In this document: positions 1 to 7,540 of the stretch, one piece after another
How the letters are laid out: every line of letters starts with the position of its first letter
Numbering within the stretch: the stretch's first letter is position 1
Origin: Thiocapsa bogorovii
GTDB lineage: Bacteria > Pseudomonadota > Gammaproteobacteria > Chromatiales > Chromatiaceae
DNA: 64,000 bases
Assembly: GCF_021228795.1 (NCBI RefSeq)
Contig: NZ_CP089309.1
Span: 2,232,001-2,296,000, forward strand
Direction: 5' to 3'
The notes under the pieces: model-generated
Told to the model about the DNA's origin: nothing
Seen by the model: only the letters and a program-made list of their open reading frames with translations
Database searches by the model: none
Made by a program: the position numbers and the translations under genes

Positions 1-1219
1 TGTTGTAGAAGAGCACCGCGAGCTTGCGTGCGGTGGCGGTGACGGCCTTGGCCTTGCCGACACGCATCGCCAGGCGACGATAGAAGGCGCCGAGCGCGCT
101 GTCGGTCTTGCCGACGTTGACGGCCGCCAAGCGTAGCAGGGCACTGGCGCGGTTGTGCGAGCGGCGGGTGCGCGCCGAGAGGACCTTGCCGCCCGAGATC
201 TTGTTGCCGGGCGAGAGGCACAGCCAGGAGGTGAAGTGCTTGGCGGTCGGCCAGGCGGACAGGTCGGTTCCGCATTCGCCGACGAGCTTGAGTGCCAGAT
301 AGGGGCCGATGCCGTGGATCTGCGTCAGATCCACGCCGATGACGGCATGCAGCGCCTGGCGAACCTCGAAAGCGAGGGCATTGGGCTGGCGGGTCTTGTG
401 TCGGGGGGCGGGTAACGGCTCGGACGGCGGCTCGGGTGGCGCCAGTTGTGCGAGCGCCGCTTCGATGCGCCGATCACAGGCCACAACCCGTTCCTGATAG
501 GCGTCGTAGAGCGCCACCGCCTGTTCAAGGGCAAACAGGTGCTCGGGTCGATAGTTGCCCTCCAGCGCCTGAGCAATGGTCTCGACCGACGCCTTGCAGC
601 GCCCGTCGCGATAGCTCGCGAGCACCTGCGGATCCCGTGTCCCGTCAAGGATCGCGCGGATGATGCGCATCCCGGTCTTGCCGGTGATGTCGGAGACGAC
701 GTGGTGCAGCTGCAGATTCATCTGCGTCAGCGCCTTCTGCATGTGCTGGATGTGGGAGGCTGCGTAGTCGAGCAGACGCTCGCGCTGGCGCAGATAGGCG
801 CGCAAGGCGGCAATGTCGCCCGGAGGATGAAAGCTGCCGCGCAGCAGGCCATAGGTATGCAGTTGTTGCAGCCACTGGGCGTCGTTGACGTCGGTCTTGC
901 GCCCCGGCACATGCTTGACGTCGCGAGCATTGGCGACGACCACGCGGATGCCGCGTGCCTCGAGGATCTCGTAGAGGGCAATCCAGTACACGCCCGTCGA
1001 CTCCATGGCCACCGTTTCGATCCGGCAGGCGACCAGCCAGTCCGCGAGGCGATGCAGATCGCCGGTGAAACTCCGAAAGGTGCGCACCGCCTCGGCATCG
1101 CACTCCGGCGGGACGGCAACAACATGAAATTGTGCACCGACGTCGATCCCCGCCGCACGGGGATTGACGGTGGACAGCGGTTTGGCGCGACGGCTCTTCT
1201 TGGACGGGATCGGCTTCAT
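1..1219 (-). CDS. IS110-family transposase (DEDD recombinase), 3' end cut by window edge
   Basis: The reading frame is open from an ATG at 1219 to the window edge (406 codons seen), so the C-terminus, probably about 40 residues, is missing. The N-terminal RuvC-like DEDD domain shows IDVGAQFHVVAV, AMESTGVYW and the KTDVNDAQWL motif with its paired Asp residues. The C-terminal IS116/IS110/IS902 domain shows IHGIGPYLALKLVGECG and GNKISGGK. Enzymes of this family cut and rejoin DNA without terminal inverted repeats and are guided by a bridge RNA encoded in the element. Here the upstream leader is strongly structured (see 1276-1512). The far element end lies outside the window, so subgroup and completeness cannot be decided. 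Confidence 0.93.
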   Translation of the reverse strand, partial: MKPIPSKKSRRAKPLSTVNPRAAGIDVGAQFHVVAVPPECDAEAVRTFRSFTGDLHRLADWLVACRIETVAMESTGVYWIALYEILEARGIRVVVANARDVKHVPGRKTDVNDAQWLQQLHTYGLLRGSFHPPGDIAALRAYLRQRERLLDYAASHIQHMQKALTQMNLQLHHVVSDITGKTGMRIIRAILDGTRDPQVLASYRDGRCKASVETIAQALEGNYRPEHLFALEQAVALYDAYQERVVACDRRIEAALAQLAPPEPPSEPLPAPRHKTRQPNALAFEVRQALHAVIGVDLTQIHGIGPYLALKLVGECGTDLSAWPTAKHFTSWLCLSPGNKISGGKVLSARTRRSHNRASALLRLAAVNVGKTDSALGAFYRRLAMRVGKAKAVTATARKLAVLFYN

Positions 1220-1275
1220 GACATGGCCCTCGACAGTCGAACAGGATCGAGAGCAGGGACAGCGAGATCAATCAC

Positions 1276-1512
1276 CCTAGATCCGGCAGTTGAACGGCCC
1301 CTGGAGTGCGTCCCGCGTGGTGTCCGGCAAGGCGCAACGAGGCGTCGTAGTGGTTCTACGACAACGAGTTGCAACGCGGTCGGGCGCCGCGCGGGACGTG
1401 CTCCAGGGGTCGTAGCGGCCGCCACCCGGCGGGTGAGGCATCAGATGACCATGATGCTCAACAAGGTCAAACCCTTGCATGCGGCACGAAGCGGTCAACT
1501 GCCGGATCTAGG
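1276..1512 (-). ncRNA. candidate IS110 bridge RNA (structured leader of the transposase)
   Basis: An 18-bp perfect inverted repeat (1276-1293 against 1495-1512) encloses several hairpins. The largest is 1298-1409: its arms CCCCTGGAG and CTCCAGGGG continue through a long imperfect stem in which many differences are G-U compatible, ending in the apex GTCGTAG-TGGTT-CTACGAC (1344-1362). Smaller hairpins are CATCA/TGATG and CACCC/GGGTG around 1430-1465. G-U-compatible changes point to selection on RNA rather than DNA structure. It lies on the transposase strand and ends 57 nt before the start codon, where IS110-group elements encode their bridge RNA. Assignment rests on position and fold only. It could instead be a separate palindromic repeat. 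Confidence 0.5.
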
Positions 1513-1725
1513 ATCACCTTCCTATTCGGGATCGCCGAACGGCGTCACCACACGCAGACTCGCAACAGTCCCCGGGCCACGTTTTTTTACGGGGTCAACG
1601 CCACCAAAAAGCAGACGGCCTCGGCTCTCGAAGTCGCCCCAAGTCTATGCCGAAAGGAGTTTGTGCGCCTACAGGAGCGGGGCGCGCCCCGAGGAGGGTT
1701 TTTTAGGATTAAAAAATATAAAATT
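1513..1725. other. intergenic spacer without a gene
   Basis: No supportable coding region. It contains a T7 tract near 1581, a GGGCGCGCCCC palindrome near 1680 and an AT-rich stretch just before 1726. The outer end of the IS110 element probably lies in its first part, but IS110 elements lack terminal repeats and the boundary cannot be read from one copy. Confidence 0.5.
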
Positions 1726-1811
1726 CTAAACCGCGTTCCCGCTAAGGGCCGTGGATGCACCAAACGTCGAACTCACGCGAAAGTGAGCATCTCGCTCTGG
1801 ACGCGGTTTAG
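1726..1811. repeat. Palindromic intergenic element, copy A
   Basis: The ends are CTAAACCGCGT (1726-1736) and its exact complement ACGCGGTTTAG (1801-1811), spacing 86 bp. An internal hairpin CTCAC/GTGAG is present. It sits immediately 3' of the pntB stop codon (1814-1816, minus strand). The same ends and length recur at 35574, 36984, 51461, 63522 and 63719. It may act as an mRNA 3' hairpin or be a small mobile repeat; no poly-T tract follows. Confidence 0.75.
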
Positions 1812-1813
1812 GC

Positions 1814-3214
1814 TCAGTGCCCGCCGCCCTTCAGCGCGCTGTTCATCCCCTCGATGGTGTCCTTGGCATCGCCGAAGACCAGCGAGGTGTTCTCTTGGTA
1901 GAAGAGGAGGTTGTCGACGCCCGAGTAGCCCGGCCGCATGGAGCGCTTGAGGAAGTAGACCTGACGCGCACGCCCGGCCTCGAGGATGGGCATGCCGTAA
2001 ATGGGACTGGACTTGTCTTCCTTGGCCGCCGGATTGACGACGTCGTTCGCGCCGACGACCAGCACCACGTCCGTGCTCGGGAAGTCGGGATTGATCTCGT
2101 CCATCTCGAGCACGCGGTCGTAGGGAATGTCGGCCTCGGCGAGCAGCACGTTCATGTGTCCGGGCATGCGGCCTGCGACCGGATGGATGCCGAACTTGAC
2201 CTCCACGCCGCGCGCTTCGAGTAGCTCCATCAGCTCCTTCAAGGCATGCTGGGCTTGGGCGACGGCCATGCCGTAGCCGGGGATGATGATGACGCGGTTG
2301 GCGTCCTCCATCCAATAGACGGCATCCTCGACGGCAGCCGATTTCACGCCCTTCTCGGCGGCGACCGCGCCCGCGCTCTCCGCCCCGCCGCTGTCCGAGC
2401 CGAAGCCGCCGAAGACGACGTTGAGGATCGAGCGGTTCATCGCCTTGCACATGATGTAGGAGAGGATCGCGCCCGAGCAGCCAACCAGTGCGCCTACGAT
2501 GATGAGCAGGTTGTTGTGCAACGTGAAACCCGTCGCGGCCGCGGCCCAGCCCGAATAGCTGTTCAGCATCGAGATGATGACCGGCATGTCCGCCCCGCCG
2601 ATCGGGATGATCAAGGTCACACCGAGGGTAAAGGCGAGCAGGGTCATGAGGATCAGCGAGATCAAGCTGCCGGTCATGGCGAAATGGACGGCCAAGGCGA
2701 GTGTTGCGATCCCCAGGCCCGCATTGAGCAGGTGCTGACCCTTGAACTTCACCGGGCTGCCGCTCAGGAGACCTTGCAGCTTGCCGAAGGCGATCACGGA
2801 TCCGGTGAAGGTGATGGCGCCGATGACCACGCCGGCGGAGATCTCGCCCATCAGCAGCGCGCTCAACTCGCCCGCGCTGCGCTTGGCGAGGAAGGTCCCG
2901 ACGGCCACCAGGACGGCGGCCATGCCCACGAAGCTGTGCAGGGCCGCAACCAATTGCGGCATGGCCGTCATCTGGATACGCAGGGCCACGATGACGCCGA
3001 TGACGGCGCCCAGGGCCATCCCGACGATGATGAATCCGTAGGATTGGACCTGATCGCCCATCAGGGTCGCGACGACGGCGATCAGCATACCGAGCATGCC
3101 GTAGAGGTTGCCGCGTCGGGCCGATGCCGGATGGGTCAGGCCCTTGAGGGCCAGGATGAAGAGAACAGCGGAGGCCAGGTATGCCACCGCCTGAAGATTC
3201 ACCGAGAGCGTCAT
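1814..3214 (-). CDS. pntB: NAD(P) transhydrogenase subunit beta
   Basis: 466 aa, the usual length. The N-terminal half is a bundle of transmembrane helices (AYLASAVLFILALKGL onward). The C-terminal half is the NADP(H)-binding domain III, with VIIIPGYGMAVAQAQHA, GIHPVAGRMPGHMNVLLAEA and VLVVGANDVVNP. The complex couples hydride transfer from NADH to NADP+ to inward proton flow across the cytoplasmic membrane. It is the last gene of pntAA-pntAB-pntB, 12 bp after pntAB, and this split alpha arrangement matches the Rhodospirillum-type three-subunit enzyme. Palindromic element A follows directly. Confidence 0.97.
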   Translation of the reverse strand: MTLSVNLQAVAYLASAVLFILALKGLTHPASARRGNLYGMLGMLIAVVATLMGDQVQSYGFIIVGMALGAVIGVIVALRIQMTAMPQLVAALHSFVGMAAVLVAVGTFLAKRSAGELSALLMGEISAGVVIGAITFTGSVIAFGKLQGLLSGSPVKFKGQHLLNAGLGIATLALAVHFAMTGSLISLILMTLLAFTLGVTLIIPIGGADMPVIISMLNSYSGWAAAATGFTLHNNLLIIVGALVGCSGAILSYIMCKAMNRSILNVVFGGFGSDSGGAESAGAVAAEKGVKSAAVEDAVYWMEDANRVIIIPGYGMAVAQAQHALKELMELLEARGVEVKFGIHPVAGRMPGHMNVLLAEADIPYDRVLEMDEINPDFPSTDVVLVVGANDVVNPAAKEDKSSPIYGMPILEAGRARQVYFLKRSMRPGYSGVDNLLFYQENTSLVFGDAKDTIEGMNSALKGGGH

Positions 3215-3226
3215 ATCGGCCGGTCC

Positions 3227-3523
3227 TTACTTTTTCTTCTTGAACATCGAGAGCATCCGGTGTGTCACCAGGAAGCCGCCGAAGACATTGATGGACGCCA
3301 GGAGCACGGCGATGAAGCCGATGATCTGGGTAAAGAGCCCCGCATCGGGATCGCCGGCGACGAGCAGGGCGCCGACCAGAACGATACCCGAGATGGCGTT
3401 GGTGAGCGCCACCAGCGGGGTGTGCAGCGAGGGCGTGACGCCCCAAACCACCCAGTAGCCGATGAAGCAGGCCAGAACAAAGACATAGAGGGCAACGAGC
3501 GAGGGATCGAGTGCCTCGGGCAT
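3227..3523 (-). CDS. pntAB: NAD(P) transhydrogenase subunit alpha, membrane part
   Basis: 98 aa with three hydrophobic helices ([49 protein letters not shown]) ending in MFKKKK. It corresponds to the membrane domain II portion fused to the alpha subunit in E. coli PntA and separate in three-subunit enzymes. The ATG follows GGAG with an 8-nt spacer. It lies between pntAA and pntB on the same strand. Confidence 0.95.
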   Translation of the reverse strand: MPEALDPSLVALYVFVLACFIGYWVVWGVTPSLHTPLVALTNAISGIVLVGALLVAGDPDAGLFTQIIGFIAVLLASINVFGGFLVTHRMLSMFKKKK

Positions 3524-3602
3524 AGGGGTAACTCCGGTTGGACGGTGATCATGGGCGCGTCGCCGATGATCCGTGGTCAGTCATCGCAAAACAGGCGATC
3601 GG

Positions 3603-3624
3603 GCCGCAAAGCCGCCTTTGCGGC
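3603..3624 (-). other. Stem-loop between pntAA and pntAB
   Basis: A 9-bp perfect stem, GCCGCAAAG (3603-3611) with CTTTGCGGC (3616-3624), and a 4-nt loop lie in the 120-bp spacer between the two genes. There is no T-tract, so it is not a canonical terminator. It could set the ratio of soluble to membrane subunits by mRNA processing; that is inference. Confidence 0.4.
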
Positions 3625-3643
3625 TCGCTGTCTCCGACCGCGC

Positions 3644-4741
3644 TTAGGCCGAGGGCTTCACGAGCATGGCCGCCGTGATGTCGTCCTCGGCAAGGTCCTT
3701 GAGAACCGGGCCGGACTCGCTCGGGGAGAACATGATCTCGATCAGATTGGCGAGGTTGCGCGCGTAGAAGGCGCTCGCGTCGGCAGGCACCAAGGCCGGA
3801 AAGTTGGTCAGGCCGACGATGGTCACGCCGTGGCGCTCGACGATCTCGCCCGCGACCGTCAGGGGGCAGTTACCACCGTTGGCCGCAGCCAGATCGACGA
3901 TGACCGAGCCCGGCCGCATGCGTTTGACGACCTCTTCGGTGACCAGGACCGGCGCGGGACGACAGGGAATCAAGGCGGTGGTGATGATGACGTGGGCCTT
4001 GGCGAGCTGGTCGCTCAACGCGGCTTGCTGTTTGGCCTTCGCCTCCTCTGAAAGCTCCTTCGCGTACCCCCCTTCGCCCGAGCCGCTCTCGCCCAGATCC
4101 AGCTCGATAGGCTTGGCGCCGAGGGAGCGGATCTGCTCTTGGGTCTCGGGCCGCACATCGTAGGCATAGACATCGGCGCCGAGTCGACGCGCGGTGGCGA
4201 TTGCTTGAAGCCCCGCGACGCCAACGCCCAGAACGACCAGACGGGCCGGCTTCGCTGAACCCGCGGAGGTCATCATCATGGGCAGAAAACGCCCGTAGCG
4301 AGCCGCCGCCTCGAGGGTCGCGCGGTAACCGGCGATGTTGCTCTGCGAAGACAGGGCATCCATGGATTGAGCGCGCGAGGTGCGCGGCATCCGCTCCATC
4401 CCGAGGACACGCACCCCTTTGGCGAGCATGGCGGAGAGGATCTCGTCTTCCCCGCAACTTTCCAACAGACCGATGTAGAGGCCGCCCGGGCGCAACGCCT
4501 CGACGTCCGCTACATCGGGTCGACGGACCTTGAGCAGGAGGTCGACATCGAAGGCGCCCGCGCGGTCGGCCGGCGTTGCACCCGCCGCAGCGTAATCCTC
4601 GTCGGGATAACCGGCACGCACGCCGGCGCCGGCCTCCACCATGACCTCGAAACCCTTACCGACCAATTTCTTGACCACTTCCGGGATCGAGGCCACCCGG
4701 GTCTCGCCGGGGGCGGTCTCCAAGGGAATTCCGATCTTCAT
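3644..4741 (-). CDS. pntAA: NAD(P) transhydrogenase subunit alpha, soluble NAD(H)-binding part
   Basis: 365 aa. It begins MKIGIPLETAPGETRVA and carries the alanine dehydrogenase/PNT N-terminal domain, then the Rossmann domain with VVLGVGVAGLQAIATARRLGA, then VITTALIPCRPAPVLVTEE. It binds NAD(H) as domain I of the proton-translocating transhydrogenase. First gene of the pnt operon; the minus-strand ppsR gene lies upstream across a 137-bp spacer. Confidence 0.96.
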   Translation of the reverse strand: MKIGIPLETAPGETRVASIPEVVKKLVGKGFEVMVEAGAGVRAGYPDEDYAAAGATPADRAGAFDVDLLLKVRRPDVADVEALRPGGLYIGLLESCGEDEILSAMLAKGVRVLGMERMPRTSRAQSMDALSSQSNIAGYRATLEAAARYGRFLPMMMTSAGSAKPARLVVLGVGVAGLQAIATARRLGADVYAYDVRPETQEQIRSLGAKPIELDLGESGSGEGGYAKELSEEAKAKQQAALSDQLAKAHVIITTALIPCRPAPVLVTEEVVKRMRPGSVIVDLAAANGGNCPLTVAGEIVERHGVTIVGLTNFPALVPADASAFYARNLANLIEIMFSPSESGPVLKDLAEDDITAAMLVKPSA

Positions 4742-4878
4742 CGCTCTATCGTCCTATCCGCAGGTCGGCCGCCCGCGAGCGGCAAAAACCCCCGCATTAT
4801 GGGTGGGAGGAACGGTCGCCGCAACCACTCGCAAACCGGGCCGAAAGGCAGTCGTTCCGAGCGGCCGTCCGCGCTCCC

Positions 4879-5694
4879 TCAGTGCTCTCCGCTCCCGCGA
4901 AGCGCCTTGATGATGTGCGAGGAGATCTCCTCGATCGACTGGCTGGTGGTGTTGAGCACCGGGATCTGGAGTCGCTTGTAGATCTGCGCAGCCATCCGGA
5001 TGTCGTCTTGACAGCGCGCAAGCGACGCATAGCTACTGCCTGGACGTCGCTCTTCGCGGATCAGTTGCAGCCGCTGCGGATCGATGGTGAGCGCGAAGAG
5101 TTTGTGGCGACAATCCCAAACCAACTGGGGGACGTCGCCTCGCTCGAAGTCCTCTTCGGTGACCGGATAGTTCGCCGAGCGCAGACCGTAGTGCATGGCG
5201 AGATAGAGACAGGTCGGCGTCTTGCCCGAGCGCGAGACACCGATCAAGACGACGTCGGCGCGATGGAAATTATCCGGCCGGATCCCGTCGTCGTTCGCCA
5301 TGGCGAAATTGATCGCCTCGATCCGCTTTGTGTAATAACTCGGCTTGGTGATGGCGTGGCTGCGCCCGGATTTGCGGCTCGGCGGCACGCCCAGCTCTCT
5401 GGAGAGCGGCTCGACGAAGCCCTCGAAGAGCTCGACGTAGTAGCAGTTGCCGCTCTCGAGGATCTCGCGGATCTCGTTGTTGAGCATGGTCGCAAACACG
5501 ATCGGACGCACCCCGTCGCGGTCGGCAGCCTCCTGCATCCGCTGCGTCAGCGCCTTCGCGCGCAGGTCGGTGTTGATGTAAGGCATGTAGACCTGCTCGA
5601 AGTCGATGGTGTCGAACTGCGACAGCAGGCTGTGACCGAGCGTCTCGGCGGTGATGCCGGTGCTCTCCGAGACAAAGAAGACGGTGCGGTTCAT
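4879..5694 (-). CDS. ppsR: PEP synthase regulatory protein (bifunctional kinase/pyrophosphorylase, DUF299)
   Basis: 271 aa from the ATG giving MNRTVFFVSESTGITAETL; a TTG 27 nt upstream is less likely. The P-loop is GVSRSGKTPTCLYLA. The family inactivates PEP synthase by ADP-dependent phosphorylation of a Thr and reactivates it by Pi-dependent dephosphorylation, so it switches gluconeogenesis. The usual partner ppsA is not next to it here. Confidence 0.94.
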   Translation of the reverse strand: MNRTVFFVSESTGITAETLGHSLLSQFDTIDFEQVYMPYINTDLRAKALTQRMQEAADRDGVRPIVFATMLNNEIREILESGNCYYVELFEGFVEPLSRELGVPPSRKSGRSHAITKPSYYTKRIEAINFAMANDDGIRPDNFHRADVVLIGVSRSGKTPTCLYLAMHYGLRSANYPVTEEDFERGDVPQLVWDCRHKLFALTIDPQRLQLIREERRPGSSYASLARCQDDIRMAAQIYKRLQIPVLNTTSQSIEEISSHIIKALRGSGEH

Positions 5695-5898
5695 AGGCTC
5701 CGAGGGAGTGATGCAAGTCAATGCAGTCTATATTGGAATTTGGTGATATGAATAATCGCTGATCCCGGCAACCCCGGCGCGACACCCAAGCCGGATGCAC
5801 CGGACGATCCGAGAACGATTTCGATCGGCAAACCAGCCGATCTTCGCCGCGCCGGCAGGCCACCCGGCCGGCCCATTCACAGGCCGAGGAGCTTCCCG

Positions 5899-6354
5899 AT
5901 GCCCAAGATCAACAACGACCGCGCACTGCGTGATGCCCTCAACGGACTCGACCCGCAGCAGCAACGTATTCTAGGCTCCCGCTTCGCTCATCACGTCATT
6001 CATCTGAGCAAGGACGAGCGGGTCAACCGCGCGATCGACGTCGGAATGCGCGAGGACGTCGCCCCCGGGGAGCTGGAAGACGCCTTCAAGGCCGCCAAGG
6101 CCTACGCAACCAAGACCTACACCGACTGCGGCAAGGACACCGATTGGCTGGCGCAAGCAGACCACTTCGTCGCGGCCGCCGCAGCAGCAGCCCTGACGCC
6201 CGATGCGCTCTTGACCGAAAAGCAAAACCGCGCATGGAAGGCCGCCATGCAGGCCCGAATGGCCGTCAACTGTATCCTGATCGAGGATGACGACGCACCC
6301 GAGACCTCCGAGGTGGAACATCAGTACGCGCTGACCGAGGCATTCCCGGGCTGA
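5899..6354 (+). CDS. Conserved hypothetical protein, 151 aa
   Basis: Not recognised. The start ATG has GAGGAG 10 nt upstream. The protein is acidic and predicted mostly helical, with an Ala-rich stretch around residues 92-102 and no signal peptide or transmembrane segment. It is divergent from ppsR and precedes the hypC/hupD pair, so a link to hydrogenase maturation is possible but unsupported by any motif. Confidence 0.75.
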   Translation: MPKINNDRALRDALNGLDPQQQRILGSRFAHHVIHLSKDERVNRAIDVGMREDVAPGELEDAFKAAKAYATKTYTDCGKDTDWLAQADHFVAAAAAAALTPDALLTEKQNRAWKAAMQARMAVNCILIEDDDAPETSEVEHQYALTEAFPG

Positions 6355-6412
6355 GTCTGAGGAGTCTGAGCGGCGGACGGGGTTGCCCGCTCGGGCATCG
6401 CTGCCCGCCGGA

Positions 6413-6658
6413 TCAAACCTCGAGCCGTCCGCCGTCCTGCGCCGCCAAAATGGCGTCATAGATCTCCCAGGCCGCGGCCGCCTCCTCCTCGCTCATGCGA
6501 CTGATCGCGTGGCCCAGGTGGACCACCACATAGTCGCCGACGCCGATCGTCTCGTCCTGGAGCATGAAGAGATTGACCTCGCGCTCCGCCCCCTTCGCCG
6601 TGCACCGGGCCACGAAGCCGTCGACGGACTGGATCTGCATCGGGATACCGAGACACAT
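6413..6658 (-). CDS. hypC: HypC/HupF-family hydrogenase maturation chaperone
   Basis: 81 aa. The diagnostic N-terminus MCLGIPMQI leaves Cys2 free, as needed to carry the Fe(CN)2CO precursor with HypD and to contact the large hydrogenase subunit. VGDYVVVHLGHAISRM is typical of the OB-fold. The ATG at 6658 is chosen because Cys must be residue 2; GGGGG lies 8 nt upstream. It is divergent from hupD, 120 bp away. No hydrogenase structural genes are in the window. It could be named hupF or hybG. Confidence 0.88.
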   Translation of the reverse strand: MCLGIPMQIQSVDGFVARCTAKGAEREVNLFMLQDETIGVGDYVVVHLGHAISRMSEEEAAAAWEIYDAILAAQDGGRLEV

Positions 6659-6778
6659 GGACAAGCCCCCAAGGGAAGTCGATCATTGCACTGCAGGCTA
6701 AGCCGCGCCGCGGACACCTGCAAGGACTCAGATCAAACGATCGCCCGATCACCCACCACAGGCATAAGGTCCAGCGCC

Positions 6779-7249
6779 GTGCAACCAACCACCCTCATCC
6801 TCGGCCTCGGCAATGTCCTCATGACCGACGAGGCGGTCGGCGCCGAGGTAGTCCGTCGAATGGAACAGGAGAGCGGTACGGACGCATCCATGGTGTTCAT
6901 CGACGGCGGAACCTTGAGCTTTACGCTCGCCCTGCCGATCGGGGACTGTTCCCGCCTGATCGTCGTCGATGCCGCGACGATGGGCGAACCGCCCGGCAGT
7001 GTGCGCGTCTTCGAGGACGCGGCAATGGATCGCCAGCTCAGCGTCAATGCCAAGACCGTCCATGAGGTCAGCCTCTCCGACCTGATGGACATCGCGCGCC
7101 TCACCGACACGCTCCCGCTCCAACGCGCACTGGTCGGCATCGAGCCCGCTTTCGTCGGCTGGGGTGATCAGCTGACCCCCGCAGTCGAGGCGGCGATTCC
7201 TGATGCCATCGCGCGGATCCGCTCGCTGCTCGATCGCTGGTGCACTTAA
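6779..7249 (+). CDS. hupD: Hydrogenase maturation endopeptidase (HyaD/HupD/HybD family)
   Basis: 156 aa from a GTG preceded by AAGGT; the open frame runs further upstream but has no homologous sequence there. ILGLGNVLMTDEAVG carries the nickel-binding Glu/Asp, and LIVVDAATMG the second Asp. The C-terminal VGIEPAFVGWGDQLTPAV is also typical. The enzyme trims the C-terminus of a [NiFe]-hydrogenase large subunit after nickel insertion. With hypC it forms an orphan maturation pair. Confidence 0.9.
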   Translation: MQPTTLILGLGNVLMTDEAVGAEVVRRMEQESGTDASMVFIDGGTLSFTLALPIGDCSRLIVVDAATMGEPPGSVRVFEDAAMDRQLSVNAKTVHEVSLSDLMDIARLTDTLPLQRALVGIEPAFVGWGDQLTPAVEAAIPDAIARIRSLLDRWCT

Positions 7250-7269
7250 ACCAGATCCCGTAGATGTGT

Positions 7270-7345
7270 CGAGACCGTTCCTCGTCGTTGTCGGAATCGA
7301 CCATAGATACGACCAGGACAACGACAATGATGTCGGACGGTCTCG
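7270..7345. other. Two-part inverted repeat (large stem-loop) between hupD and IS1380
   Basis: CGAGACCGT (7270-7278) pairs with ACGGTCTCG (7337-7345), and inside it GTCGTTGTC (7284-7292) pairs with GACAACGAC (7317-7325). The 76-bp structure starts 20 bp after the hupD stop and may protect or terminate its mRNA. No T-tract follows. The rest of 7250-7540 shows nothing supportable. Confidence 0.45.
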
Positions 7346-7540
7346 GAATCTCTGCACTGCTCCGCTAGTCAAGAACGCTGCCCGGCGACGAGTCTGCACG
7401 CCGCGCACCGCGTCGCACGCCTCCGCGCCCGTCTGGAGAGCGTCGAGCATCCATCGACCCTCCGCGACCGCCGATCACCACCTTCTTCCTGTGGGCCTGG
7501 CAGCCAGCCGCCTGACGGATCCGTTTGGACTGGGATGAAC

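Noticed and set aside
2246-4051. Long open frame of about 600 codons on the plus strand
   Set aside because: It lies opposite pntB, pntAB and pntAA, has a His/Asp/Gly/Arg-rich composition typical of the complementary frame of GC-rich genes, and no motif.
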